Of a DNA stretch of 64,000 nucleotides, positions 43,931 to 55,074 are shown piece by piece (positions within the stretch are counted from its first letter, which is position 1; every line of letters begins with the position of its first letter). The translations under genes and the position numbers were made by a program. Under the pieces are notes generated by a model. The model did not search any database and was not told where the DNA came from. It saw only the letters and a program-made list of their open reading frames with translations. Source of the stretch: Gimesia chilikensis (lineage in GTDB: Bacteria; Planctomycetota; Planctomycetia; Planctomycetales; Planctomycetaceae); assembly GCF_008329715.1 (NCBI RefSeq), contig NZ_VTSR01000005.1, positions 372,001 to 436,000 on the forward strand, written 5' to 3'.

Positions 43931-45164
43931 TTCGCGCCAACCTTCTTTTAATGTTTGCTTGAACCACGTAATAATCAATCAGAGGAGCGAAGACGTTGCC
44001 GAACAGAATCGCCAGCATGATCCCCTCTGGATACGCAGGGTTGACCACCCGAATCAGGATTGTCATTCCCCCAATCAAAATTCCATATAACCAGCGTCCG
44101 GTATCGGTCATCGCTGCGGAGACCGGGTCGGTCGCCATGAAGACCAGACCGAAGGCCAGGCCGCCGACAACCAGGTGCCACTGCGGAGGCATGGCGAACA
44201 TCGCGTTGGTGTTGCTGCCAATCATCCAGAGCAGTGTCGCTAAGCCCATCGATCCAGCAAGCACACCCGCCATCACACGCCAGGAACCGACGCCGATCAG
44301 GATCAGGAAGATCGCTCCGAGGAGACAGGCCAGAGTTGAAGTTTCACCCATGGACCCCTGAATGGTTCCCAGGAACGCCTGCGACCAGGAGATACCAAGG
44401 CCTCCCTCAGAGATGGGATTGGTCACTGCTTTCATGCCGACTTCGGGAGCAGCGGTGGCCATCTGTCCCAGTGAAGTAGCACCGCTGAAGCCATCAACGG
44501 CAGTCCAGACTGTGTCACCCACGATCTGCCCCGGATAGGCAAAGTACAGAAACGCACGTGCTGTCAATGCGGGGTTGAGGAAGTTTTTCCCTGTACCACC
44601 GAAGATTTCTTTACCGACGACCACACCGAAGCTGATACCCAGTGCAACCTGCCAGAGCGGAATCGTGGGAGGCAGCGTTAACGGGAACAGCATCCCGGTC
44701 ACCAGGAAGCCTTCGTTGATTTCGTGACGCCGCACGATACAGAATAGACCTTCCCAGGCCCCCCCTACCGCCATACAGACGATGTAAACGGGCAGGAAGT
44801 AGAGTGCCCCATGTACCAGGTTGGAGAGCAGGCTGTTCGCATCGGGAACCACGCCCAGCGAGGACATGATTGCACCCCGCCAGCCCGGTACCGATTCGAT
44901 GCCCATGGTGCTCATCGCCGCATTGGCCTGGTACCCGGTGTTATAAAGTGCCATAAACACACAGGGCAGCAGAGCCACAATGACCATACTCATCATGCGC
45001 TTCAAGTCGATGGAGTCGCGCACATGAGAGGCTTCACTGGTCACTTCACCCGGCGTATACAGGAAGGTATCCTGCGCTTCGTAAAGTGGGTAAAGCTTCT
45101 CGAACTTACCCCCTTTATCGAAGAGGGGGTGCATCTTATCAAGAAGATTTCGTAACGGCTTCAT
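43920..45164 (-). CDS. nqrB: Na+-translocating NADH:quinone reductase subunit B
   Basis: NqrB is the large membrane subunit holding covalent FMN and riboflavin, forming the Na+ path and the quinone site. The 414-residue product has about ten membrane helices and the flavinylation motif SGAT with Thr230 ([11 protein letters not shown]). Also seen are [17 protein letters not shown] and [15 protein letters not shown]. It lies 219 bases after nqrA; that gap has no gene. Confidence 0.97.
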   Translation of the reverse strand: MKPLRNLLDKMHPLFDKGGKFEKLYPLYEAQDTFLYTPGEVTSEASHVRDSIDLKRMMSMVIVALLPCVFMALYNTGYQANAAMSTMGIESVPGWRGAIMSSLGVVPDANSLLSNLVHGALYFLPVYIVCMAVGGAWEGLFCIVRRHEINEGFLVTGMLFPLTLPPTIPLWQVALGISFGVVVGKEIFGGTGKNFLNPALTARAFLYFAYPGQIVGDTVWTAVDGFSGATSLGQMATAAPEVGMKAVTNPISEGGLGISWSQAFLGTIQGSMGETSTLACLLGAIFLILIGVGSWRVMAGVLAGSMGLATLLWMIGSNTNAMFAMPPQWHLVVGGLAFGLVFMATDPVSAAMTDTGRWLYGILIGGMTILIRVVNPAYPEGIMLAILFGNVFAPLIDYYVVQANIKRRLARNVA

Positions 45165-45383
45165 TTCGAGGTTTATCTTTCCTGTTTGACAGCCCCTGAA
45201 TCAGGCTCAGGCGGGCCATCAGCAACTTTGACTGTCTCTGACTGCGAGCCGAAACGAATACGTTTCAGAGCGATCAGTCAGGCTGACATCTTTCAAAACA
45301 AATTGAGTTATCCGGCTTACAATCACACTCAGTGAAGGCTTGGCGAGTTTCACAGTCAAAGCCCTTCCCGGGCCAACACTGTA

Positions 45384-46730
45384 TCAGCCCTCGATTTCAA
45401 TTTTGGTCAAATTGTCTCGCAGCAGTGATCCGTAGTTGTATTTGCCCGGGCAGACAAACGTGCACAACGACAGATCTTCTTCATCCAGTTCCAGGCATCC
45501 CAGCAGTTTTGCCTGTTCGGTGTCTTCCGTAATCAGTGCCCGCAACAGGAAGGTCGGCAGGATGTCCAGCGGCATTACTTTTTCATAAGTGCCGATGGGA
45601 ATCATGGCTCGCTTACTGCCTTCGGTGGATGTAGTGAAAGGCACTTTCTTGCCTTTACCGGTCCAGGAAGAAGCAAACACAGGCACAACCGAGAACTTAT
45701 TGAACCCGGGGCCCATCCAGCCCAGGAAGTCACGGTGTGTTCCCTCTTTGAGCGCGGTAACCTGTAATGCATAGCGGCCCAGGTAAGCAAACGGGCCTTC
45801 GGCTGTTCGGCCGGCGAGAGCGGAACCGGAAATCACCCGATCAACGCCTTCTTCGAGGTTGCCGTCTGTCAGGTCAGCCAGACTGGCTCCCATGATGGTT
45901 TTTACCAGTTTCGGATTCTTAACCACAGGACCCGCGATGGAAATTACGCGTTCGTTGTAAAGCTGACCGGTGGTGAAGAGTTTGCCAATCGCGATCACGT
46001 CCTGGTAATTGATGTACCAGACGGTTTTCTTATCGCTGACCGGATCGAGGTAATGAATGTGTGTGCCGGGGAGACCTGCAGGGTGCGGGCCGCCGAATTC
46101 TTCGACCGTCACAAAATCCAGATCGCAGCCTGGCAGATTGGTTCCCGGTGCTTTACAGAGATAGAGCTTGCCTTCGGTCAATGCCTTCAGAACCTGCAGA
46201 CCCTGAGAGAATGCGCGGGGCTCTTCACTCAAAACCACTTCCGGTGGCGGAGCGAGAGGGCTGGTGTCGATGGCGGTCACAAAAATGGAATGCGGAGTTG
46301 ACTCGGGTGAGGGCACTTTGCTGTAAGGACGGGTCCGCAGACTGGTCCAGAGTCCGGACTGCAGCAGGTTCTCGGTGACCTGTTCGCGAGTCAGACTGCC
46401 GAGCTGTCCTTCTTCGTATGAAGTGAAAGTCTCTTCTTCTTCGCCGGCGAGTTCAATCACCAGGGATTGAAAAACGCGTTTGGCACCGCGGTTGATTTCA
46501 GTCACTTTCCCGGCGGCGGGAGCGGTGTAGATGACACCTTCGATCTTTTTGTCGCTGAACAGCAACTGACCTTTTTTAACGGTATCACCGACCTCAACAG
46601 CCAGCGTCGGCTTCATACCGATGTAGTCCGGGCCGATTAACGCAACTGATCGAACTTGTGGCCCGTTTTCGATCAAAGCGGAAGGCTCACCTGCGATGGG
46701 CAGATCCAGCCCTTTTTTAATTGTAATCAT
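45384..46730 (-). CDS. nqrA: Na+-translocating NADH:quinone reductase subunit A
   Basis: NqrA is the soluble subunit at the quinone side of the complex. The ATG at 46730 gives [17 protein letters not shown], the conserved family start; the upstream 27 codons in frame are not conserved. The 448-residue product carries [23 protein letters not shown] (key [11 protein letters not shown]) and [20 protein letters not shown] at the end. It is the first gene of the nqr operon. Confidence 0.96.
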   Translation of the reverse strand: MITIKKGLDLPIAGEPSALIENGPQVRSVALIGPDYIGMKPTLAVEVGDTVKKGQLLFSDKKIEGVIYTAPAAGKVTEINRGAKRVFQSLVIELAGEEEETFTSYEEGQLGSLTREQVTENLLQSGLWTSLRTRPYSKVPSPESTPHSIFVTAIDTSPLAPPPEVVLSEEPRAFSQGLQVLKALTEGKLYLCKAPGTNLPGCDLDFVTVEEFGGPHPAGLPGTHIHYLDPVSDKKTVWYINYQDVIAIGKLFTTGQLYNERVISIAGPVVKNPKLVKTIMGASLADLTDGNLEEGVDRVISGSALAGRTAEGPFAYLGRYALQVTALKEGTHRDFLGWMGPGFNKFSVVPVFASSWTGKGKKVPFTTSTEGSKRAMIPIGTYEKVMPLDILPTFLLRALITEDTEQAKLLGCLELDEEDLSLCTFVCPGKYNYGSLLRDNLTKIEIEG

Positions 46731-46848
46731 TGAATTATGAACCTGAATGCAACGAGTGTTTCTGACTGACTCGCCTGATGTGGTATCAATCACCACCTGA
46801 ATGCTGTACAAATCCGATTAAGGGCATTTCTGCAATGTGCTTGCTGGT

Positions 46849-46877
46849 TTTATAGGCGCAAGATCTCTAGTGCCCAA
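46849..46877 (-). promoter_or_regulatory. Possible promoter of the nqr operon
   Basis: TATAAA (46849-46854, minus strand) is preceded after 17 bases by TTGGGC (46872-46877), which shares only TTG with the consensus. The start would lie about 110 bases before nqrA. The 390-base gap between nqrA and the terminator at 47123 shows no gene. Confidence 0.35.
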
Positions 46878-47122
46878 TAATTCGCGGCTATTTTACACAG
46901 ATCCCCCCCGTTTTGTAGTGAAAGCAGGGAACAAATTGGATCATTTTCCATTCTGTATCAGAAAAGCTGGATTCGTAGTTCATTCAGCACCTTTTCCGCG
47001 ATTCTCAATGCTGAGAACTGACGTGTAATGCGTCCAATTGCACCGCGCATCGGGTCTTTTCAGCAGAATCTCCCAGCCTGTTTCCTGATGTCTCAATCCG
47101 ATTTCAACGCTTTTGAATACTC

Positions 47123-47160
47123 AAAAAAAAACCACCTGAGAACAACACGCTCTCAGGTGG
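47123..47160 (-). terminator. Intrinsic terminator of the Gfo/Idh-DUF1080 gene
   Basis: A perfect ten-base stem CCACCTGAGA/TCTCAGGTGG with a nine-base loop, followed on the minus strand by T9. It lies about 40 bases after the stop of the gene at 47199 and separates it from the nqr operon. Confidence 0.94.
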
Positions 47161-47198
47161 CGGGATTTTACTTTGATGGTTTAGAGTTTAGTTTCGGC

Positions 47199-48881
47199 TT
47201 ACAGTTCCAGCAACTTTACATTCTTATACCAGACTTTGTGTCCGTGGTCCTGAAAACCGATGTAACCTTTCCGCGGGAAGTCTTTGACAGCCGCCTTGAA
47301 CTTGTGCGCAGAACCATCCAGACGCTTGCCCGGCTCAGTCCATTCATCTGCATTCAGTTTGGCAACCACTTCTCCATTCACGGCGACGCTGATGTGCGGA
47401 CCTTTGCAGGTAATCTCAAAATGAGTCCATTCACCCGGTGCACTGGCCAGATTCTTTGCAGGTGATACGAGGTCATAGATCGCCCCGAAATCGTGCATAC
47501 CAGTGCCGTCACCACTTAAGACCTGCGCTTCGAAACCGGTCTGCACGGGATTCTTCAGATCACCCACGCGGAAAAAGATTCCGGAGTTGCATTCTTCAGG
47601 CATCTTGACATCACACTTGAATTTGAAATCACCAAATTCTTTGTTGTAGACGATCAGGTAACCACCCGACTTGTAAGGCACCAGTGCGCCGTTTTCGATC
47701 GGGGCAGCGATCTTCTTACCGTTGCTGCACATCCAGCCTTTGTAGTTCTCGCCGTTGAACAGCAGTTTCCAGCCTTCTGCTTTTTCAGCTGCAGTCAGCT
47801 TGTTATCTGATTCTGAAGCACCGGAGTCAGCCACATCGAGCCTGGCCAGCTTCTTCGCAGCCTGCTTTTCAGCTTTTTCCATGACGCTTGCCAGGGTGAC
47901 TTCTTTACCCCCCTGACGTTTACTTTCGTCAGCAGCTTCCATGAATGCGTAGATTTCCAGTGTCTCTTCAGGGCTCACAGGCGCCTTGCCGGTACGGAAG
48001 AACTTCACGATCTCCACCAGCAGCGGCTTATAACCGTCGTAACCACCCACGGCGACTTCACCGTTTTTACCGACTGCGGTTCCGCCATAACCTTTAGGGG
48101 TTCCTTTACGGACACCAGCGAAATGCCCTTCACGACCACCGGCCCATTTGCCGGCGACTTCATCCCGATCAGCATTGCTGATCGTACGGGTGACAGACTC
48201 ACAACCAGGTCCCATCACGGTAAACAGAGTTTCGACACCGTGGATCCCGTACCAGTAGAGGTCGGGATGAGTGCTTTCCAGCGAGCAGGGGCTGTGGGTG
48301 CTGGCCTTCATGATCTTTCCCTCTTCGCCGTTCCGCAGACGCTGTGCGCCCTTGGCAAACCGCAGTGATGAGGATGAGAACATCGGAGTATTGTATTTTT
48401 TGGAGAGTTCGAACAGAGCGACGGCATCGGTCAGCGAGGCAGCAATCGGCTTGTCGATGAAGACCGGCTTGCCTGACTGGAGAACCGGCAGTGCCTGTTT
48501 CAGGTGCGGACGACCATCGTTTGTTTCGAGGAAGACCACATCGACTTTCTCCAGCAGAGCGGGAATGGAATCGACGATTTCCACGCCCATTTCCTTGACC
48601 TGCTTCGTATAGCCGGGAACACGAGAGACACTGGATTCAATATCCGGGCTTCCCTTGGGATAAGCGGCGACGATCCGACAGCCGGCCAGATCCCCTTCCG
48701 GGTTGCCGGTATTCAGCATCTTGGTGAAGGCAATCGCGTGCGAAGTATCCAGGCCGATAATCCCGGCTTTGAGTACCTTCTTGGCATCTTCGGCGGAGAC
48801 CGAGCTGCCCAGGGCAACTGTCAACAGCAGCAGAGCGCAACAGGCCTGACAGAAAAGGCGTTTAAAAAGTCCAGAGTTCAT
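47199..48881 (-). CDS. Secreted Gfo/Idh/MocA oxidoreductase fused to a DUF1080 (3-keto-disaccharide hydrolase) domain
   Basis: The 560-residue protein has a signal peptide (about 1-30, cut near VSAEDA). The Gfo/Idh/MocA part follows, with KAGIIGLDTSHAIAF in place of a clean GxGxxG and the family motif VFIDKPIAAS near residue 150. From about residue 365 comes a DUF1080 domain (GWKLLFNGENYKGW, NSGIFFRVGD, YIGFQDHGHKVWYKNVKL). DUF1080 proteins are now linked to hydrolysis of 3-keto-glycosides, made by Gfo/Idh-type oxidation, so the fusion could join both steps. The degenerate dinucleotide loop leaves activity of the first part uncertain. It is followed by a strong terminator. Confidence 0.88.
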   Translation of the reverse strand: MNSGLFKRLFCQACCALLLLTVALGSSVSAEDAKKVLKAGIIGLDTSHAIAFTKMLNTGNPEGDLAGCRIVAAYPKGSPDIESSVSRVPGYTKQVKEMGVEIVDSIPALLEKVDVVFLETNDGRPHLKQALPVLQSGKPVFIDKPIAASLTDAVALFELSKKYNTPMFSSSSLRFAKGAQRLRNGEEGKIMKASTHSPCSLESTHPDLYWYGIHGVETLFTVMGPGCESVTRTISNADRDEVAGKWAGGREGHFAGVRKGTPKGYGGTAVGKNGEVAVGGYDGYKPLLVEIVKFFRTGKAPVSPEETLEIYAFMEAADESKRQGGKEVTLASVMEKAEKQAAKKLARLDVADSGASESDNKLTAAEKAEGWKLLFNGENYKGWMCSNGKKIAAPIENGALVPYKSGGYLIVYNKEFGDFKFKCDVKMPEECNSGIFFRVGDLKNPVQTGFEAQVLSGDGTGMHDFGAIYDLVSPAKNLASAPGEWTHFEITCKGPHISVAVNGEVVAKLNADEWTEPGKRLDGSAHKFKAAVKDFPRKGYIGFQDHGHKVWYKNVKLLEL

Positions 48882-49081
48882 AATGTTCCTCTATCGTGGA
48901 TGACAGGTAAGCTGATACGGAAACAGGCAGGTAAAGCGACTGCGCCTGCACAGACGGTGCCGCCTTCGATTTCCTTATGAATGTTTATAAAATCGATTAT
49001 GGTCAACCCAGTATACCAAATGCAATCGCACGGCGGCTGGGAGTCGGAATTTTCAGCGTTTCCTCCGCAAGGTGACGCAAC

Positions 49082-50557
49082 TCAATCGGCGTAGTCTTTG
49101 CCATTCAGGCTATCGACCACCGAATGCTGCCAGCCTTTCAGGGCGGCTTTCATCTTCTTGAACCGCTGCGGATCCTGTTTTGACAGATCATGCTGTTCGG
49201 ACGGATCCTGCTTGAGGTTATACAGGGTGAATTTTGGCGTTCCCTTTTTGTTTTCCATTTTCAGGACTTTATAATCGCCGTCGATCAGTGCCGCGGCCCC
49301 CGGGAGCTCTTCCCGGGAATACTGTGTTTTCAGGCTGCCTGCATCGGCATCGGGAACCGGTCCCGGTGGATTGGGTTTTCCGGGAGACTGCTGTTTCTGC
49401 AGCGCCAGTAGAATATCCGTGCTGCGTTTAGGGTGCCCTTTGATGGGGTAGGTCCAGAAGCCCATCGGTTTGTCGCGGGACATTTTGTGTCCTTCGATGA
49501 GGGGCAGCAGGCTTTCACCATCCAGCGTGGGCTGATGTGAGACCTTCGCCCCCGTCAAAGCAAGCACTGTCGGATAGATGTCGATGGTGCCGCAGGGCAT
49601 GTCTGAGGTTTCCGGTTTCTTGATGACCGCTGGCCACTCGATCACAGACGGCACGCGAATGCCCCCTTCCCAGAGGTTCCCTTTATAACCGGCCAGACCG
49701 CCGGTCGCCTGAGAGCGGGGTCCGTCTTTTTTGAACTGGGGAGGTCGGGGACCGTTATCGCTGGTGAACCAGAGAAGTGTATTTTCCGCAAGTCCCAGAT
49801 CGCGGAGCTGCCTTCTCAGATGCCCCATTGCGCGGTCGACGCCGCTGATTTCACCAAAATAATTCTGGAAAGCAGGATCCTGGTTGGGATACAGGGCTTT
49901 GAGTTCGTCCACCGCCTCGTGGGGCAGATGCGGATTACCAAACCAGATGACCGCCAGGAAGGGCTGTTCTTTTTTCTGAGCCCCCTTCATGAAGTCGAGC
50001 GCCGCATCGACGGTGACGCGAGAACTCTCTCCCTTGAGCTGCTCGACCATTCCGTTATGGCTCATGTAAGGATCGTTTTCATAGAAGTTCGGGCTCGAAA
50101 CCCATTCGTCAAAACCGCTGTTCCCCGGAGAGACAGGACTGTTAGCCTGCACCGAACCGAGGTGCCATTTCCCGAAGTGACCAGTCGTGTAACCAGCTGA
50201 CTTGACCGCCTCAGCGACTGTGACTTCCTGCGGACGTAAGGTATGTCCCCAGCTGAAGCAGGCGAAGCGGTTCGGGTGTCGTCCGGTCAGAAAGCTGCCT
50301 CGAGTAGGCGAACAGACGGGCGCTGCTGCATAAAAGCGGTCCAGCCGCAGACCAGAGGCCGCCATATCATCCAGGTGCGGTGTCTTGATCACGGGATGCC
50401 CGTTAAAGGAAGTTTCGCCCCAGCCCTGGTCGTCGGTCATGCAGAGCACGATATTCGGCCGCGCTGTTTTTTCAGCGGCGTGCAGGCTGATAAGGGTACT
50501 GGAGAAACAGAATCCACAGAGAAGGAGCAAAGCGGAGCAGACGAAGCGGCGTAGCAT
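49082..50557 (-). CDS. Secreted arylsulfatase-family sulfatase
   Basis: The 491-residue protein has a signal peptide (1-28, SLHAAEKT boundary) and the sulfatase fold: NIVLCMTDDQGWGETS metal-binding start, and CSPTRGS with Cys82, the site turned into formylglycine. GHFGKWHLG and the FTSDNGPRP region also match. It hydrolyses sulfate esters, probably of marine polysaccharides as in other planctomycete sulfatases. The maturation enzyme is not in the window. It lies next to the Gfo/Idh-DUF1080 gene but with a 200-base gap. Confidence 0.94.
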   Translation of the reverse strand: MLRRFVCSALLLLCGFCFSSTLISLHAAEKTARPNIVLCMTDDQGWGETSFNGHPVIKTPHLDDMAASGLRLDRFYAAAPVCSPTRGSFLTGRHPNRFACFSWGHTLRPQEVTVAEAVKSAGYTTGHFGKWHLGSVQANSPVSPGNSGFDEWVSSPNFYENDPYMSHNGMVEQLKGESSRVTVDAALDFMKGAQKKEQPFLAVIWFGNPHLPHEAVDELKALYPNQDPAFQNYFGEISGVDRAMGHLRRQLRDLGLAENTLLWFTSDNGPRPPQFKKDGPRSQATGGLAGYKGNLWEGGIRVPSVIEWPAVIKKPETSDMPCGTIDIYPTVLALTGAKVSHQPTLDGESLLPLIEGHKMSRDKPMGFWTYPIKGHPKRSTDILLALQKQQSPGKPNPPGPVPDADAGSLKTQYSREELPGAAALIDGDYKVLKMENKKGTPKFTLYNLKQDPSEQHDLSKQDPQRFKKMKAALKGWQHSVVDSLNGKDYAD

Positions 50558-50936
50558 ATTGTGACCTCAAGGTTGAATCGGGGAGGCAGGTAAGCGAGTC
50601 GATATTTCATCCTGTCCCAAATCAGAAAGGGCGCCAAGGTTCTTTCCCGGGCCGGCACTGATTTTCTGCAAAGTTCTTCTGAGCCCGCTCTCATGCCTGA
50701 AATGCCGGGTTCGGGAGCCTGAATTGCCGTGCTGATGATTGCATCCCCCCTGCCTGCTCGGCTATACTTCTCACGTGTATCCGGACCTCCCTCTGAACTG
50801 ACGTCGATTGCTGTTTTCCCCTGCCACAATCAACTTACGTCTTCAAGGCAATGATTGAGACTGCCCCAGCCTCATTCGGGGCACGTTTGAGAGTCGTTCC
50901 AGAATTCCAGAGAAAAACAGAGGAACCCCAGGCAAC
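50558..50936. other. Divergent gap between sulfatase and ROK kinase
   Basis: About 380 bases without a gene. On the plus strand TTGCAT (50739-50744) and TATACT (50763-50768) lie 18 bases apart and could start the ROK kinase gene with a leader of about 160 bases; the -35 match is weak. I see no clear promoter for the sulfatase. Confidence 0.4.
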
Positions 50937-51950
50937 ATGAATCCGACAAAGCCTCAAGAACCTTATTTTGTCGGCATTGATATCGGTGGTACGAACGTCA
51001 AGGTCGGTATCGTTGATGATGCCGGCCAGACACTTGCCTTCTCTAAAACGAGCACCGATGTTCCTTCAGGTGTTGAGGCGGGCCTGAAAAACATCTACCA
51101 GGCCATCGACGATGCCCTGGCTGACTGTCGGCTGACTATGGACGACATCAGGGCCATCGGGATCGCCACTCCCGGTACGATGGATATTCCCGGGGGGAAA
51201 CTGGTCGATCCGCCGAATCTTCCGACCTGGAAAGGTTTTCCGATCCGCCAGACCGTCTGTGATCATTACGGAGGCAAACCGACGATCTACCAGAACGATG
51301 CGAACGCGGCCGCCTATGGAGAATACTGGATCGGCGGTGCCCGCGAGGCTCATAGTCTGGTGTTCTGGACACTGGGCACGGGCATTGGATGTGGTATTAT
51401 TATAGACGAAATGATCATCGAAGGTCGTCACTCACACGGAGGCGAATGCGGACACATCGTCATCCAGATGGATGACGGACGGTTATGTGATTCAGGACAA
51501 TATGGTACACTCGAAGCTTACGCGGGTGGCACGTCCCTGGTAAAGCGCTGCCAGGAACAGCTGGACGCCGGTCGTGAGTCCGTCCTGAATGACATGCTGC
51601 AGCAGGGCCAGGAACTGACGCCTCTGCTGATCTCCGAGGCCGGAGAACAAAACGATGAACTGGCAACCGAGCTGATTATGGAATCCGCCCGTTGCCTGGG
51701 AGTCGGCACGACAAACCTGATGCACACCATCGATCCGGACATGGTTCTGTTCGGCGGTGCAGTGACATTCGGAGGCAAGGGTACTGCCCAGGGAGACCGT
51801 TTCCTGCAGCGCATCCGGGAAGAGGTCCAACAACGCGCGTTCTCGGTTCCCTACGAGAACACGATCATCGATTACGCAGAACTCGGAGCAGACGCCGGTT
51901 ACATTGGCGTCGCCGGCTGTGCGCGACTGGCCTGCCTCAAAGCAGAATAA
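50937..51950 (+). CDS. ROK family glucokinase-like kinase
   Basis: The 337-residue protein has the ATP-binding start FVGIDIGGTNVKVGIVDDAG, the IATPGTMD and NDANAAAYGEY catalytic regions (Asp121 as base) and GTGIGCGIIIDE. ROK kinases phosphorylate glucose or related sugars. The zinc motif CxCGxxGCxE is degenerate: Cys184 is kept, the second Cys is Ser186 and the third Thr191, while Gly187, Gly190 and Glu193 remain. The HGGECGH stretch (167-173) keeps the His ligand. Zinc binding is therefore doubtful. lepA follows after 65 bases. Confidence 0.9.
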   Translation: MNPTKPQEPYFVGIDIGGTNVKVGIVDDAGQTLAFSKTSTDVPSGVEAGLKNIYQAIDDALADCRLTMDDIRAIGIATPGTMDIPGGKLVDPPNLPTWKGFPIRQTVCDHYGGKPTIYQNDANAAAYGEYWIGGAREAHSLVFWTLGTGIGCGIIIDEMIIEGRHSHGGECGHIVIQMDDGRLCDSGQYGTLEAYAGGTSLVKRCQEQLDAGRESVLNDMLQQGQELTPLLISEAGEQNDELATELIMESARCLGVGTTNLMHTIDPDMVLFGGAVTFGGKGTAQGDRFLQRIREEVQQRAFSVPYENTIIDYAELGADAGYIGVAGCARLACLKAE

Positions 51951-51961
51951 AATTAAAACGT

Positions 51962-51984
51962 GCCCGGTGCAATCAATGCCGGGC
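51962..51984 (+). other. Inverted repeat between the ROK kinase and lepA
   Basis: GCCCGG and CCGGGC form a six-base stem with an 11-base loop in the 65-base gap. No T-run follows. It could be a weak terminator or a structured leader of lepA. Confidence 0.35.
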
Positions 51985-52015
51985 GGTCTGAACGACAGGA
52001 AACCGAGATACCTTT

Positions 52016-53815
<1,800 letters not shown>

Positions 53816-53824
<9 letters not shown>

Positions 53825-53849
53825 CCCGACTCGAGCGGAATTACTCTTC
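53816..53849. terminator. Hairpin spanning both convergent stop codons (lepA / hypothetical gene)
   Basis: GAAGAGTAA and TTACTCTTC form a nine-base perfect stem with a 16-base loop. The lepA TAA (53822-53824) and the facing gene's stop (53841-53843) both lie inside the arms. There is no strong T-run on either strand, so a bidirectional terminator or 3'-end stabilising stem is a guess. Confidence 0.55.
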
Positions 53850-54191
53850 GACGTCTGCCAGTAATGCTTCGAGCGCCTGGGTGCAGCCTTTCATTGAGAC
53901 CACGGCCTGCTCAAAGTTGGTGTGCAGTGACGCTTCCGGCGCATCCAGTGCAAACTGATCGGTGGCTTTGCGGAGGCGACCGATTTTTTTGCGGAGCATC
54001 TTGAGATACGCGTCCGGATCATCCACGCGGGTTTCCAGTGCCCGCGAGGCATCAAAGACAGCCCGCGTGATTCCCATGAGCTCCGGGTAATCGTCGACTT
54101 CATCGCAGTGCTTGATAAACGTTCGCACCATCCAGGCATGCGCCAGGACCACCTGACTGCGCTCTACCAGTTCCTGTTTGCTGATCGACAT
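53841..54191 (-). CDS. Hypothetical helical protein
   Basis: I do not recognise this 116-residue protein. From ATG 54191 it reads MSISKQELVERSQVV and is predicted mostly helical and soluble, with a long amphipathic stretch about residues 60-95 (YLKMLRKKIGRLRKATDQF) and an acidic C terminus (LEALLADVEE). No signal peptide, membrane segment or metal motif is visible. It may share a transcript with the lipoprotein genes upstream, after a 120-base gap. The call as a gene rests on its codon pattern and facing lepA closely. Confidence 0.65.
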   Translation of the reverse strand: MSISKQELVERSQVVLAHAWMVRTFIKHCDEVDDYPELMGITRAVFDASRALETRVDDPDAYLKMLRKKIGRLRKATDQFALDAPEASLHTNFEQAVVSMKGCTQALEALLADVEE

Positions 54192-54310
54192 GACGTCACT
54201 CTGATTGAAACTCAACGTCTTTTACCGGCGGGCACCTCGATGGCCCCGCACTTCACGGTTCTGAAATTAACGCTTCAGAAGCAGACATGCAAGAGTTGGC
54301 TCAGCTCGAA

Positions 54311-55006
54311 TCAGATCGCGTGGGTGAAGTCGTCGCCGCGGTAGTACTCGTAGAACAGGCGGCCGATTTCATCGCTCAGTCGCGAGAGGTATTCTTTCTT
54401 GAACTTGGAGAACGTGACTTCCGAGGTCGCCCGCGGAGCCCTGAGCGGATAGAAGGACGTGATCTCTTTGCTGTAGAGTTTATCGCCTTCGCCGTTTTCA
54501 TCCATTTCATAGACCGTGACCATCCCTTCGGCGCGACCACGGTAGAGGTCAGAACTGTTTTCTTCGTAGAGACTGTACTTATGCAGCTCGATATGAATCA
54601 CGTATGTCACATCGAAGGCTTCGCCAATCTCTTCCGGCTTGTCCCAGTCCGGGTTCTCATCCATCCAGGCACGAATCCGATCCGGATTGACCATCTTCAC
54701 TCCATGCTGATGCAGCTGGAACGTGGTGTACTTCGCCAGATCGTTGTGAATTCCGTCGAAGTTGTACTGCAGTTCCAGTGGTGCATAACAGACGATCGCG
54801 ACGGTTACATCTTTGTCGGTCAGTGACTTTGAAGTCTGGGCATCGAAGTCCGGCTCAATCGAAGGCGGCCCCCCGATCAGATAACCCAGCAGGATGAAAT
54901 AGTTGCAGCCCGACAGCGTCGTACACAATATCAGTACCAGTGCCAGCTTGCTGACTGTCTGCAAAAACCGTTTATGAATACGTTGTTTCAACGAAAAACT
55001 GTTCAT
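54311..55006 (-). CDS. Planctomycete-type lipoprotein, first of a tandem pair
   Basis: The 231-residue protein starts at ATG 55006 (AAGGA eight bases upstream) and has a lipoprotein signal ending LSGC. The mature part carries VTYVIHIELHKYSLYEE, LYRGRAEGMVTVYEM and KEYLSRLSDEIGRLFYEYYRG, all matched in the upstream neighbour (VDYIIHVDIDEF, LRGKAYGTVSAYEV, KKYLDRIADQIGRFFYNY). The two genes are clearly paralogs from a duplication. Function unknown; the fold looks like a mixed alpha/beta domain. Probably anchored in the envelope. Confidence 0.85.
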   Translation of the reverse strand: MNSFSLKQRIHKRFLQTVSKLALVLILCTTLSGCNYFILLGYLIGGPPSIEPDFDAQTSKSLTDKDVTVAIVCYAPLELQYNFDGIHNDLAKYTTFQLHQHGVKMVNPDRIRAWMDENPDWDKPEEIGEAFDVTYVIHIELHKYSLYEENSSDLYRGRAEGMVTVYEMDENGEGDKLYSKEITSFYPLRAPRATSEVTFSKFKKEYLSRLSDEIGRLFYEYYRGDDFTHAI

Positions 55007-55074
55007 CGTGTGATCCTTCACAACTCCGAATTGATGTTCTGGTCTGCTGTCCTGTACCAGGCTGAAAGTGACGA

